Origin: Flavobacterium sp. UBA807
GTDB taxonomy: Bacteria; Bacteroidota; Bacteroidia; Flavobacteriales; Flavobacteriaceae
Reading direction: 5' to 3'
Length of the DNA: 8,637 bases
Assembly: GCA_002296885.1 (NCBI GenBank)
Contig: DBIH01000225.1
Location: 1-8,637, forward strand
The notes below the pieces were generated by a model, which made no database searches, had not been told where the DNA came from, and worked only from the letters and a program-made list of their open reading frames with translations. The position numbers were made by a program, and so were the translations under genes. Every line of letters begins with the position of its first letter. The stretch's first letter is position 1. Positions 1 to 6,936 of this stretch are shown piece after piece.

Positions 1-123
1 AATAAAATTGCCTGGTCACGCTATAATACTTATTTAAAAATCCTCGAAGGAGACGATGAGCATTACCGTCAGGACATTTACAATGACGACCGTATTGCGA
101 GTGACGAAACAAGAAAATCTTAA
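1..123 (+). CDS. rsgA: Ribosome small subunit-dependent GTPase A, C-terminal end (partial)
   Basis: Only the last 40 codons are present, ending in TAA; the reading frame is open from the first base. The peptide contains WSRYNTYLKIL followed by an acidic stretch (EGDDEHYR). This resembles the C-terminal helix of RsgA/YjeQ, where an R-Y-x-x-Y-L pattern follows the zinc-binding domain. RsgA is a circularly permuted GTPase that helps mature the 30S ribosomal subunit in the cytoplasm. The GTPase motifs and the zinc ligands lie outside the window, so the call rests on this short tail and on the position directly upstream of dtd, an arrangement I recall from flavobacterial genomes. dtd starts 3 bases after the stop, so the two are probably co-transcribed. 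The main uncertainty is the shortness of the fragment. Confidence 0.72.
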   Translation, partial: NKIAWSRYNTYLKILEGDDEHYRQDIYNDDRIASDETRKS

Positions 124-126
124 AGC

Positions 127-579
127 ATGAAGGCAGTTATTCAGCGTGTTTCTCGGGCTTCAGTAACTATCGAAGGAATAAAAGTCGCCAATATCCAAAA
201 AGGATTATTGGTTCTTGTCGGTTTTGAAGATGCTGATAATGATTTTGATTTGGATTGGATGACTTCAAAGATTGCCAATCTGCGTATTTTTGATGATGAA
301 AATCACGTGATGAATCTATCACTAAAAGATGTTGATGGTGAAATGATAATAGTGAGTCAGTTTACGTTGCAGGCATCTACCAAAAAAGGCAACCGTCCGT
401 CGTATTTGAAAGCAGCAAAACCCGAAATTGCCATTCCGTTATACGAATCATGCATCCGAAAAATGGAAATAGAGTTGGGCAAAAAAGTACAAACCGGAAA
501 ATTTGGTGCCGATATGAAAGTCGAGCTGCTAAACGATGGTCCGGTAACCATAATCATCGACACAAAAAACAAGGAATAA
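127..579 (+). CDS. dtd: D-aminoacyl-tRNA deacylase (Dtd)
   Basis: The 150-residue product has the normal length for bacterial Dtd. It removes D-amino acids (classically D-Tyr) wrongly attached to tRNA, and is a cytoplasmic homodimer. The family hallmarks are all present: the N-terminal MKAVIQRVSRASVTIEG strand, SQFTL at residues 77-81, GNRPS at 88-92, TGKFGADM at 123-130, and the NDGPVT segment whose Gly138-Pro139 is the chirality-checking Gly-cisPro motif of the family. The ATG start is supported because the conserved first residues (MKAVIQRV) begin exactly there. The gene lies 3 bases after the probable rsgA and is likely read from the same transcript. Nothing is missing or unusual. Confidence 0.97.
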   Translation: MKAVIQRVSRASVTIEGIKVANIQKGLLVLVGFEDADNDFDLDWMTSKIANLRIFDDENHVMNLSLKDVDGEMIIVSQFTLQASTKKGNRPSYLKAAKPEIAIPLYESCIRKMEIELGKKVQTGKFGADMKVELLNDGPVTIIIDTKNKE

Positions 580-581
580 GC

Positions 582-613
582 TTGTTAAGTTAAAGTTAAT
601 TTTTCTATATTTG
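582..613 (+). promoter_or_regulatory. Bacteroidota-type promoter for the DUF3857 gene cluster
   Basis: TTG at 582-584 and TATATTTG at 606-613, separated by 21 bases, match the known Bacteroidota primary-sigma consensus (TTG, about 17-23 bases, TAnnTTTG). Transcription would start a few bases after 613, leaving a leader of roughly 10 bases before the ATG at 630. Three short GTTAA repeats (584-588, 589-593, 595-599) lie between the two boxes; I see no known operator in them. No terminator hairpin separates dtd from this promoter, so read-through from dtd is also possible. Confidence 0.72.
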
Positions 614-629
614 GTAAAACGTAGTTTTG

Positions 630-2540
630 ATGAAGCTAAACATTTTACCTTTTTTTATTCTTTTATTTTCCGCACTAAGTTTTGGGCAAAAAACAGAATA
701 TTCATCATTAACCATTCCGGATAGTTTAAAGCAAAACGCCAACGCTGTTATTCGCTCAAATGAAATGAATATTGACATTGTTTCGCAAAAATCAATGACA
801 ATCAGTTCTACAGTTGTCACTACGGTTTTAAATGAGCTGGGATTGCGAAGCCTTGACTTGTCGGAGTACTACGATAAGAATACAAAAATTACCTCTATAG
901 AGGCATCTGTTTATGACAGTTCAGGCAAATTTTTGAAAACCTATAAAAGAAAAGATTTTAAAGACACAAGTGTTGCCGATGGAGTCTCAATTTTCAATGA
1001 TAATAGAGCTTTATATCTAGATTACACACCGATAACCTATCCATTTACTATGGTGTTTGAGACTGAAATTGAAACGTCTAATACTGCATTTATACAGCCT
1101 TGGAAACCAATAAATGGTTATCTGGTCAGCACAGAAAAAACTTCGTTTACAATCAATTTTAAGGCAGAATTAAATCTTCACAAAAAAGAAGTCAATTTCT
1201 CTTCTAAATATCCAATTGAAAAGAAGGAATCACCAACTTCGGTAAGTTATAGTGCAAAGAATTTAGTTGCCAAAAAAAGAGAAGAACTAAGCCCAAGTTT
1301 TGTCGAAACTTTTCCAATGGTATATTTTGCACTGGAAAAATTTGAATTAGAGCATGTTGAAGGTCAAGCAAATAATTGGAATGATTTTGGGAAATGGTAC
1401 TACAATTCCCTATTGGCCGATACTGAAGAAATTCCGCAAGAAACACAATCAAAACTAAAACAGCTGATAGGAAGTCAGAAAGACCCAATTGAAATTGCTA
1501 AAATCGTCTACAAATATGTTCAGGAAAAAACACGTTATGTAAGCGTGCAGGTTGGTATTGGTGGTTGGAAACCTATGTTGGCAAAAGATGTCGACAAATT
1601 AGGCTACGGAGATTGCAAAGCATTGTCAAATTATACAAGATGCTTACTGAAATCAGTTGGAGTCACGTCTTATTATACGGTGGTTTATGCAGGACATGAT
1701 GAAACAAAAGATTTGCTGAACGATTTTGCTTCCATTCAGGGAAACCATATAATCTTAACATTGCCTGTTGATAAAGATTTGGTCTGGCTTGAATGTACCA
1801 GTCAGATTCTTCCTTTTGGTTTTCAGGGCGATTTTACAGATGATAGAAATGTATTGCTGGTAAAGCCTGAAGGAGGTGAAATAGTAAAAACCAAAGTTTT
1901 TACGGAACATGATAATCTAAAAACTACAAAAGGATCCTATCAAATTACTGAGAAAGGAGACTTACTAGGTAAAGTAAGTATGATATCCAAAGGATTAGAA
2001 TATAATAGTGAATTTAGAAATGAACGCCTGAGTAGGGAGGATCAGATAAAAAACTATAAAGAAGAATTTGATAATATCAATAACCTTAAAATCAATAAAA
2101 TAAACTTAAGTAATAATAAAGATAAAATAGAATTTACTGAAGATTTAGAATTAGAAGCCGAAGGTTATGCCCAAAACACAGGTGGTAAATTGATGTTTGC
2201 CCTGAATGCTTTTGATCAAAATTCTTATGTGCCGAAAAAGTACAAAACCCGCGAATTTCCTTTTCAGATGGAAAGAGGTTATACCAATGAAGACGAAATA
2301 GAAATAACGATACCGGATAGGTTTGCAATCGAAGCCAAGCCAAACGGAGTTGAGCAGGATTCTGAATTTGGGTACTATAAAATTGAATTTAATACACTGA
2401 GTCCAAACAAAATTTTCTGCAAAAGAAAATTAGTTCTTAAAAAAGGTTTTTATGATAAATCTAAATATGAAAATTATAGAAAATTCAGAGAAACCATTGC
2501 CAAAACAGATAACTCTAAAATAGTTATCACAAAAGCCTAA
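630..2540 (+). CDS. Exported DUF3857/transglutaminase-like protein with intact Cys and His
   Basis: The product is 636 residues when started at the ATG at 630. A TTG directly before it, at 627, could extend it by one codon, but the ATG is preferred. Residues 1-19 form a signal peptide (hydrophobic core NILPFFILLFSALSFG, probable cleavage before Gln20), so the protein should be exported. Residues about 50-210 resemble the DUF3857 domain, including the stretch around SIEASVYDSSGKFLKTY. A transglutaminase-like (papain-fold) core follows at about 275-395, with Cys329 in GYGDCKALS and His373 in GNHIIL. The usual third residue, Asp, is Glu388 in VWLECTS. A beta-rich C-terminal region makes up the rest. 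Family knowledge suggests a cysteine peptidase or crosslinking type fold; the substrate is unknown. It is the first gene of a three-gene set, with the next gene 4 bases downstream. Confidence 0.88.
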   Translation: MKLNILPFFILLFSALSFGQKTEYSSLTIPDSLKQNANAVIRSNEMNIDIVSQKSMTISSTVVTTVLNELGLRSLDLSEYYDKNTKITSIEASVYDSSGKFLKTYKRKDFKDTSVADGVSIFNDNRALYLDYTPITYPFTMVFETEIETSNTAFIQPWKPINGYLVSTEKTSFTINFKAELNLHKKEVNFSSKYPIEKKESPTSVSYSAKNLVAKKREELSPSFVETFPMVYFALEKFELEHVEGQANNWNDFGKWYYNSLLADTEEIPQETQSKLKQLIGSQKDPIEIAKIVYKYVQEKTRYVSVQVGIGGWKPMLAKDVDKLGYGDCKALSNYTRCLLKSVGVTSYYTVVYAGHDETKDLLNDFASIQGNHIILTLPVDKDLVWLECTSQILPFGFQGDFTDDRNVLLVKPEGGEIVKTKVFTEHDNLKTTKGSYQITEKGDLLGKVSMISKGLEYNSEFRNERLSREDQIKNYKEEFDNINNLKINKINLSNNKDKIEFTEDLELEAEGYAQNTGGKLMFALNAFDQNSYVPKKYKTREFPFQMERGYTNEDEIEITIPDRFAIEAKPNGVEQDSEFGYYKIEFNTLSPNKIFCKRKLVLKKGFYDKSKYENYRKFRETIAKTDNSKIVITKA

Positions 2541-2544
2541 CATC

Positions 2545-4557
2545 ATGAGGAAAATAATAATTGCAATTTGTGTACTAATGACTAGCTTGTCTATTTCACA
2601 AAATCACGAATTAGGAAAAGTTACTATCGAAGAGTTAAAAGAAAAGGCGTGCCCGTCTGATACATCTGCCGCCGCCGCCGTTTTATTCAATGTCGGAAGA
2701 ACTTATTTTGAGTATTCTGGCGATGACGGCTTTAGAATAATAACTGAAATAAATACCAAAATAAAAATTTACAAAAAAGAAGGATATGAATATGCCAATC
2801 ATACTGAAAGAGCATACATAGGAGGAAATAGCTCTGAAAAAATTGATGTTTCAAAAGCGGTAACCTACAATCTTGTTGGCGATAAAATTGAAAAAACAAA
2901 ACTTGGGAGTGACGGTGAGTTTGATGAAAAAGTAAATAAGTTCTGGAACAGAAAAAAAATAACAATGCCCAACGTGAAAGTGGGTTCCATAATTGAGTAC
3001 AGAATCGTTATCACATCACCATACATATCAAATTTCCCAGACTGGGAATTCCAAAAGGATATCCCGGTAAACTATTCAGAATATACAACTTTTATACCAG
3101 AATATTTTGTTTACAATGTACACTCAAAAGGATATTTTACTCCAAAAAATGAAAAATCATCTAAAGGAAGAACTATCAATTATTCTTATTCAGAGGGGAC
3201 CGTTCCCATTTTGTCAAGGACAACAAATAGTGGTGTAATTAATACTTCAATGAATTTTCAGGAAAACGTAGTTAAATATACACTCGAAAATATACCGGCA
3301 CTTAAAGATGAAGGATATGTAAATAATATTAAGAATTATCAGGCTAAATTAATACACGAACTTTCAATGACAAAATATCCACATAGCCCAATTAAAAGTT
3401 ATGCCACTGACTGGGAATCTGTTGTAAAAGGTATATATAACAACGATGATTTTGGAACAGAACTGAATAAGACAGGCTATTTTGAGAAAGATATTGACGC
3501 TGTTCTAAATGGAGTTACAGCTCCTGAAGAACGTATTGCCACTATTTTTAATTATGTAAAGAACAGAATGAATTTTACCGAATTTCAAAGCATTTATTGT
3601 GATGATGGTGTTAAAAAAGCTTATCAGGATAAAAAAGGCAATGCAGCCGAAATCAATTTAATGTTAACCGCCATGTTGCGTTATGCAGGTGTTCAGGCCA
3701 ATCCGGTTATAATTAGTACACGCTCAAATGAAATTTCTTTGTTTCCTAGTAAATCAGCTTATAACTATGTCATCTCAGGAGTTGAATTGAACAACCAGAT
3801 TGTGCTGTTTGATGCAACAAGCAAATATTCCCTGCCCAATATATTACCAATAAGAGACTTGAACTGGTTTGGTAGGATTATTAGAAAAGACGGAACTTCA
3901 GAAGGGATTGATTTAATGCCGACATCGAATTCGAAAGATGTCGTAAGTATCATGGCAAGCATCAATGAAAAAGGTGAAGTCACCGGGAAAATCAGGGATC
4001 AATATTTTGATTACAATGCTTTTATGTTCAGAGTAAACAATAATGCTATTGCCAAAGAAAGTTATGTTGAAAAATTAGAAAAAAGACATGAGGGATTAGA
4101 GATTGGAGAATACAATGTTCAGAATAATACTGACTTATCACAGCCAATCATAGAGAATTATGATTTCACATCAAATAATTCGGTAGAAATTATTGGCGAT
4201 AAAATGTATGTCTCACCGTTTCTCTTTTTTGCTATGAAAGAAAACCCATTCAAGCAGGAAACTCGCGAATATCCGATTGACTTTATATATCCAGATCAGA
4301 GCAAATTCAATATAAGTTTGACAATACCGGCAGGTTATGTTGTCGAAACATTACCGCAACCCAAAGCAGTTTCGATGCCTGAAAATCTCGGAAGTTTTAA
4401 ATATATTATCTCGAATAACGGAAGTCAAATCCAACTACTTTATACTCACGATACCAATCAGGCTATTATCGGTACCGAATATTATGAAGCTCTAAAAAAT
4501 TTCTACAAAGAAATTGTAGACAAACAAACCGAAAAAATAGTGCTTAAAAAAGTATGA
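2545..4557 (+). CDS. Exported DUF3857/transglutaminase-fold protein lacking catalytic Cys and His
   Basis: The product has 670 residues. Residues 1-18 are a signal peptide (MRKIIIAICVLMTSLSIS, cleavage probably next to Gln19). The DUF3857-like region runs from about 40 to 255, with CPSDTSA at 36-42 and KIKIYKKEG at 72-80. The transglutaminase-like region lies at about 325-430. Aligned by eye with the upstream gene product, GDC becomes GNA (Ala367) and GNH becomes YNY (Tyr408), while the Asp is kept (Asp423 in FDATS). It is therefore unlikely to be an active cysteine enzyme and more likely binds a ligand or a partner. The C-terminal third is about 80 percent identical to the next gene product. 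The ATG is 4 bases after the previous stop and the next gene begins 4 bases after this one, which indicates an operon. The exact role is unknown. Confidence 0.87.
   Translation: MRKIIIAICVLMTSLSISQNHELGKVTIEELKEKACPSDTSAAAAVLFNVGRTYFEYSGDDGFRIITEINTKIKIYKKEGYEYANHTERAYIGGNSSEKIDVSKAVTYNLVGDKIEKTKLGSDGEFDEKVNKFWNRKKITMPNVKVGSIIEYRIVITSPYISNFPDWEFQKDIPVNYSEYTTFIPEYFVYNVHSKGYFTPKNEKSSKGRTINYSYSEGTVPILSRTTNSGVINTSMNFQENVVKYTLENIPALKDEGYVNNIKNYQAKLIHELSMTKYPHSPIKSYATDWESVVKGIYNNDDFGTELNKTGYFEKDIDAVLNGVTAPEERIATIFNYVKNRMNFTEFQSIYCDDGVKKAYQDKKGNAAEINLMLTAMLRYAGVQANPVIISTRSNEISLFPSKSAYNYVISGVELNNQIVLFDATSKYSLPNILPIRDLNWFGRIIRKDGTSEGIDLMPTSNSKDVVSIMASINEKGEVTGKIRDQYFDYNAFMFRVNNNAIAKESYVEKLEKRHEGLEIGEYNVQNNTDLSQPIIENYDFTSNNSVEIIGDKMYVSPFLFFAMKENPFKQETREYPIDFIYPDQSKFNISLTIPAGYVVETLPQPKAVSMPENLGSFKYIISNNGSQIQLLYTHDTNQAIIGTEYYEALKNFYKEIVDKQTEKIVLKKV
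2668..2680 (+). repeat. Short GCC trinucleotide run
   Basis: Four GCC units and a trailing G encode the four alanines 42-45 of the second exported protein. The paralog has APAA at the same place, so the run sits at a tolerant alanine-rich spot. GCC-rich codons stand out in this AT-rich window. In-frame slippage could change the alanine count without breaking the frame. Confidence 0.6.
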
Positions 4558-4561
4558 TTCT

Positions 4562-6559
4562 ATGACGAGACTTGGTTTTATATTCTTTTTTGTGTTATTG
4601 ATTTCTTTTAAGGCTATTGGGCAAAAGTTAGAATTAGACAAAGTAACAAAAGACGAATTATTGGAAAGAAGATGTCCGGGCGATACTTCCGCTCCGGCTG
4701 CATTTTTATTTAAAAAAGCAAAAACATTTTTCAAATATACCGATGACAAAGGGTTTATTTCTGTTACTGAATTTCAAATTAAAATTAAAATTTATAAAAA
4801 GGAAGGATTAGCATGGGCAAATTTCAAACTGCCTTTTTATATTGGATATGAAAAACTGGATGATGAATCTATACAAATCGAAAGTGCATTTACTTATAAC
4901 TTAGAAAACGATAAGGTTACAAAAACCAAAGTAACGGGTGAAGGAAAATTCGAAGAGCAAATCAATGAATACTGGAAAGTAAAATCTTTAACTTTTCCCA
5001 ATGTAAAAGAAGGTTCCATCATTGAACTGAAATATATCCTGAAAACCGAGAATATACTTAAGTTACCCGAGTTTCAGTTCCAGTATGAAATTCCGGTAAA
5101 TAATGCCGAATACATAACTGAAATTCCGGAACTCTATATTTACAAAGGCATTCAAAAAGGTTTTATTGAAGTTTCAAAAGAAGAAAAAATTGAAAGCGTC
5201 TCTCAGTCTTTTGATGGAAAAGCTGGTCTGGTCGGAGGTATAACCAGTCAGTTAAGTTACCGACAGGTCAAAACAAAATATACTTTAAAAAATGTTCCTG
5301 CACTTAAAGAGGAAAGCTATGTAAATAATATCGAAAACTATTATGGAAAAATAGACCACGAATTACAAATTATCCGAATGCCGGATAAAGCTCCCAAAAA
5401 TGTAGCTACAACCTGGGAAGATGTTGCAAAAGCTGTTTACGAAGATGAGGATTTTAATAACGCAACCCACAAATTTGATTATTTTAATTTTGATATTTCC
5501 GCAATCATTAAGGGAGTTTCTTCAGCCGAAGAGAAAACAAAAAAAATATTCAATTATGTCAAAGCCAGAATGAACTGGAACAAAAGGTTTGGCTATTATC
5601 CACGGCAAAAAATGGATAAAGCTTATACGGATAAGGTTGGTAATATTGCCGAAATTAATTTGATGTTAGTTTCAATGTTGCGAATGGCGGGTGTAGACGC
5701 AAACCCAGTTCTGGTCAGTACCAGGGAAAATGGTTTTGCTGTTTTTCCGAATCGCACATTATTTAATTATGTTATCGTTTCAGCTGATATTGACGGGAAG
5801 ACTATCCTGTTAGATGCTACCAGCAAGAATGCCGATCTTAATGTTCTACCCATTAGAGATCTGAATTGGACCGGACGTTTAATAAAGAATGATGGAACTT
5901 CTACAGAAGTAGATTTAATGCCTAAAACCAATTCCCGAAAGATGCTGAATATGATGGCAACCATAAATGAAAATGGAGAAGTAAGCGGGAAAATCAGGCA
6001 ACAGTATTTCGATTATAATGCGTTTGTTTTCAGGGATAAATATAACGGCTCAGCAAAAGAAACTTATATAGAAAAGCTCGAAAGACAAGAACAAGGGCTA
6101 GATGTTTCTGCTTATGAAGTTCAGAATAGTTATGATTTAGAGCTGCCAGTAGTGGAAAACTATGATTTTACTTCAAACAATTCCGTCGAGATTATAGGTG
6201 ATAAAATGTATGTATCTCCATTTATATTTTTTGCAGAAACAGAAAACCCATTTAAACAACAAACGAGAGAATACCCTGTTGATTTTGTATTTCCAACACA
6301 GGATAAGTTTAGTATAAGTTTAACATTGCCGCAGGGTTATGTTGTAGAAACATTGCCACAACCTAAAGCAATCTCTATGCTCGACAATCTTGGTAATTTT
6401 AAATACAACATCTCTAATAATGGCAACCAAATTCAGTTGCTCTACACAAGGGATATAAATCAGGCAGTAATTGGTCCCGAATACTACGAAGTACTGAAAA
6501 ACTTCTTCAAAGAAATTGTCAACAAACAAACAGAGAAAATAGTACTCAAAAAAGCGTAG
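4562..6559 (+). CDS. Exported DUF3857/transglutaminase-fold protein, paralog of preceding gene, catalytic residues lost
   Basis: The product has 665 residues with a signal peptide at 1-20 (hydrophobic core LGFIFFFVLLISFKAIG, cleavage probably before Gln21). The architecture matches the preceding gene: CPGDTSA at 38-44, KIKIYKKEG at 74-82, then a transglutaminase-like region at about 320-425. The catalytic Cys position is Ile362 (GNIAEIN), the His position is Tyr403 (FNYV), and Asp418 is kept (LLDATS). A strongly conserved block starts at IRDLNW (431-436) and runs to the C-terminus. The mature protein has a single cysteine, Cys38, also present in the paralog, and no lipobox. It is best read as a tandem duplicate of the preceding gene. 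The start ATG lies 4 bases after the previous stop. It is the last member of the three-gene set, and its function is unknown. Confidence 0.87.
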   Translation: MTRLGFIFFFVLLISFKAIGQKLELDKVTKDELLERRCPGDTSAPAAFLFKKAKTFFKYTDDKGFISVTEFQIKIKIYKKEGLAWANFKLPFYIGYEKLDDESIQIESAFTYNLENDKVTKTKVTGEGKFEEQINEYWKVKSLTFPNVKEGSIIELKYILKTENILKLPEFQFQYEIPVNNAEYITEIPELYIYKGIQKGFIEVSKEEKIESVSQSFDGKAGLVGGITSQLSYRQVKTKYTLKNVPALKEESYVNNIENYYGKIDHELQIIRMPDKAPKNVATTWEDVAKAVYEDEDFNNATHKFDYFNFDISAIIKGVSSAEEKTKKIFNYVKARMNWNKRFGYYPRQKMDKAYTDKVGNIAEINLMLVSMLRMAGVDANPVLVSTRENGFAVFPNRTLFNYVIVSADIDGKTILLDATSKNADLNVLPIRDLNWTGRLIKNDGTSTEVDLMPKTNSRKMLNMMATINENGEVSGKIRQQYFDYNAFVFRDKYNGSAKETYIEKLERQEQGLDVSAYEVQNSYDLELPVVENYDFTSNNSVEIIGDKMYVSPFIFFAETENPFKQQTREYPVDFVFPTQDKFSISLTLPQGYVVETLPQPKAISMLDNLGNFKYNISNNGNQIQLLYTRDINQAVIGPEYYEVLKNFFKEIVNKQTEKIVLKKA

Positions 6560-6574
6560 TGTTTTTTTTTGAGT
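6544..6574 (+). repeat. AT-rich inverted repeat across the end of the third exported-protein gene
   Basis: ACTCAAAAAA (6544-6553) is the reverse complement of TTTTTTGAGT (6565-6574), giving a 10 bp stem with an 11-base loop that contains the TAG stop codon. It could act as a weak terminator or mRNA 3' end structure for the upstream operon. The stem is nearly all A-T and no U-run follows its 3' arm; the T run at 6562-6570 lies inside the loop and arm. Terminator function is therefore only a possibility. Confidence 0.4.
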
Positions 6575-6576
6575 TG

Positions 6577-6584
6577 TATATTTG
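6577..6584 (+). promoter_or_regulatory. Bacteroidota -7 element before the MazG-like gene
   Basis: TATATTTG is a perfect match to TAnnTTTG and is identical to the octamers before the DUF3857 cluster and before queA. No TTG lies at the right distance upstream (that region is the stop codon and the T run), so the -33 half is weak or absent. If used, the transcript would begin about 15-20 bases before the ATG at 6608 and carry the MazG-like gene and aroA. Confidence 0.5.
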
Positions 6585-6607
6585 AATTTTAAAAACAACT
6601 CATAACG

Positions 6608-6934
6608 ATGGACCTAAAAAACTCCCAACTCGAAGTAGACAACTGGATTAAAAACCATGGCGTTCGTTATTTTAACGAACTCACAAACATGGCGCAGCTT
6701 ACCGAGGAAGTAGGTGAGGTTGCTCGAATAATAGCCCGCCGTTATGGTGAGCAATCCGAAAAGGAAAGCGATAAAAACAAAGACCTTGGCGAAGAACTGG
6801 CCGATGTGGTTTTTGTTGTGCTTTGTCTGGCAAATCAAACAGGCATTGACCTGCAGGCTGCCTTCGATAAAAAAATGGATTTAAAAACCAAACGCGATCA
6901 CGACCGCCATCACAATAACGATAAACTAAAGTAA
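6608..6934 (+). CDS. MazG-like nucleotide pyrophosphohydrolase
   Basis: The 108-residue, single-domain all-alpha protein carries the MazG/dUTPase-type metal-binding pattern: Glu34 and Glu37 in TEEVGEVAR, and Glu63 and Asp66 in LGEELADVVF, followed by a KKMDLKTKRDH tail resembling the family's K-M-x-x-N-x-x-R segment. Members hydrolyse nucleoside triphosphates to monophosphate and pyrophosphate using magnesium, usually to clear non-canonical nucleotides; the preferred nucleotide cannot be read from the sequence. It is one MazG domain, not the two-domain E. coli MazG, so I give no symbol. The ATG chosen keeps the conserved N-terminal helix (VDNWIKNHGVRYF). aroA begins 2 bases after its stop, so the two are almost certainly co-transcribed. 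Confidence 0.92.
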   Translation: MDLKNSQLEVDNWIKNHGVRYFNELTNMAQLTEEVGEVARIIARRYGEQSEKESDKNKDLGEELADVVFVVLCLANQTGIDLQAAFDKKMDLKTKRDHDRHHNNDKLK

Positions 6935-6936
6935 TT

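Noticed and set aside
627..632. TTG at 627 as the start of the first exported protein
   Set aside because: The ATG at 630 directly follows in the same frame, fits the signal peptide equally well and is the more usual start codon.
1204..1488. Open frames on the minus strand, such as this 94-codon one and several others of 60-92 codons
   Set aside because: They lie fully inside or overlap well-supported + strand genes, have no recognisable motifs and show the low-complexity Phe/Leu-rich composition expected from reading A/T-rich genes backwards.
4144..6559. Assembly artefact: the third gene as a mis-duplicated copy of the second
   Set aside because: The two genes differ throughout at both amino acid and synonymous positions and have different N-terminal sequences, so they are genuine diverged paralogs.
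6544..6574. Strong intrinsic terminator after the exported cluster
   Set aside because: The stem is nearly all A-T, the loop is 11 bases and no U-run follows the second arm, so only a repeat is annotated.
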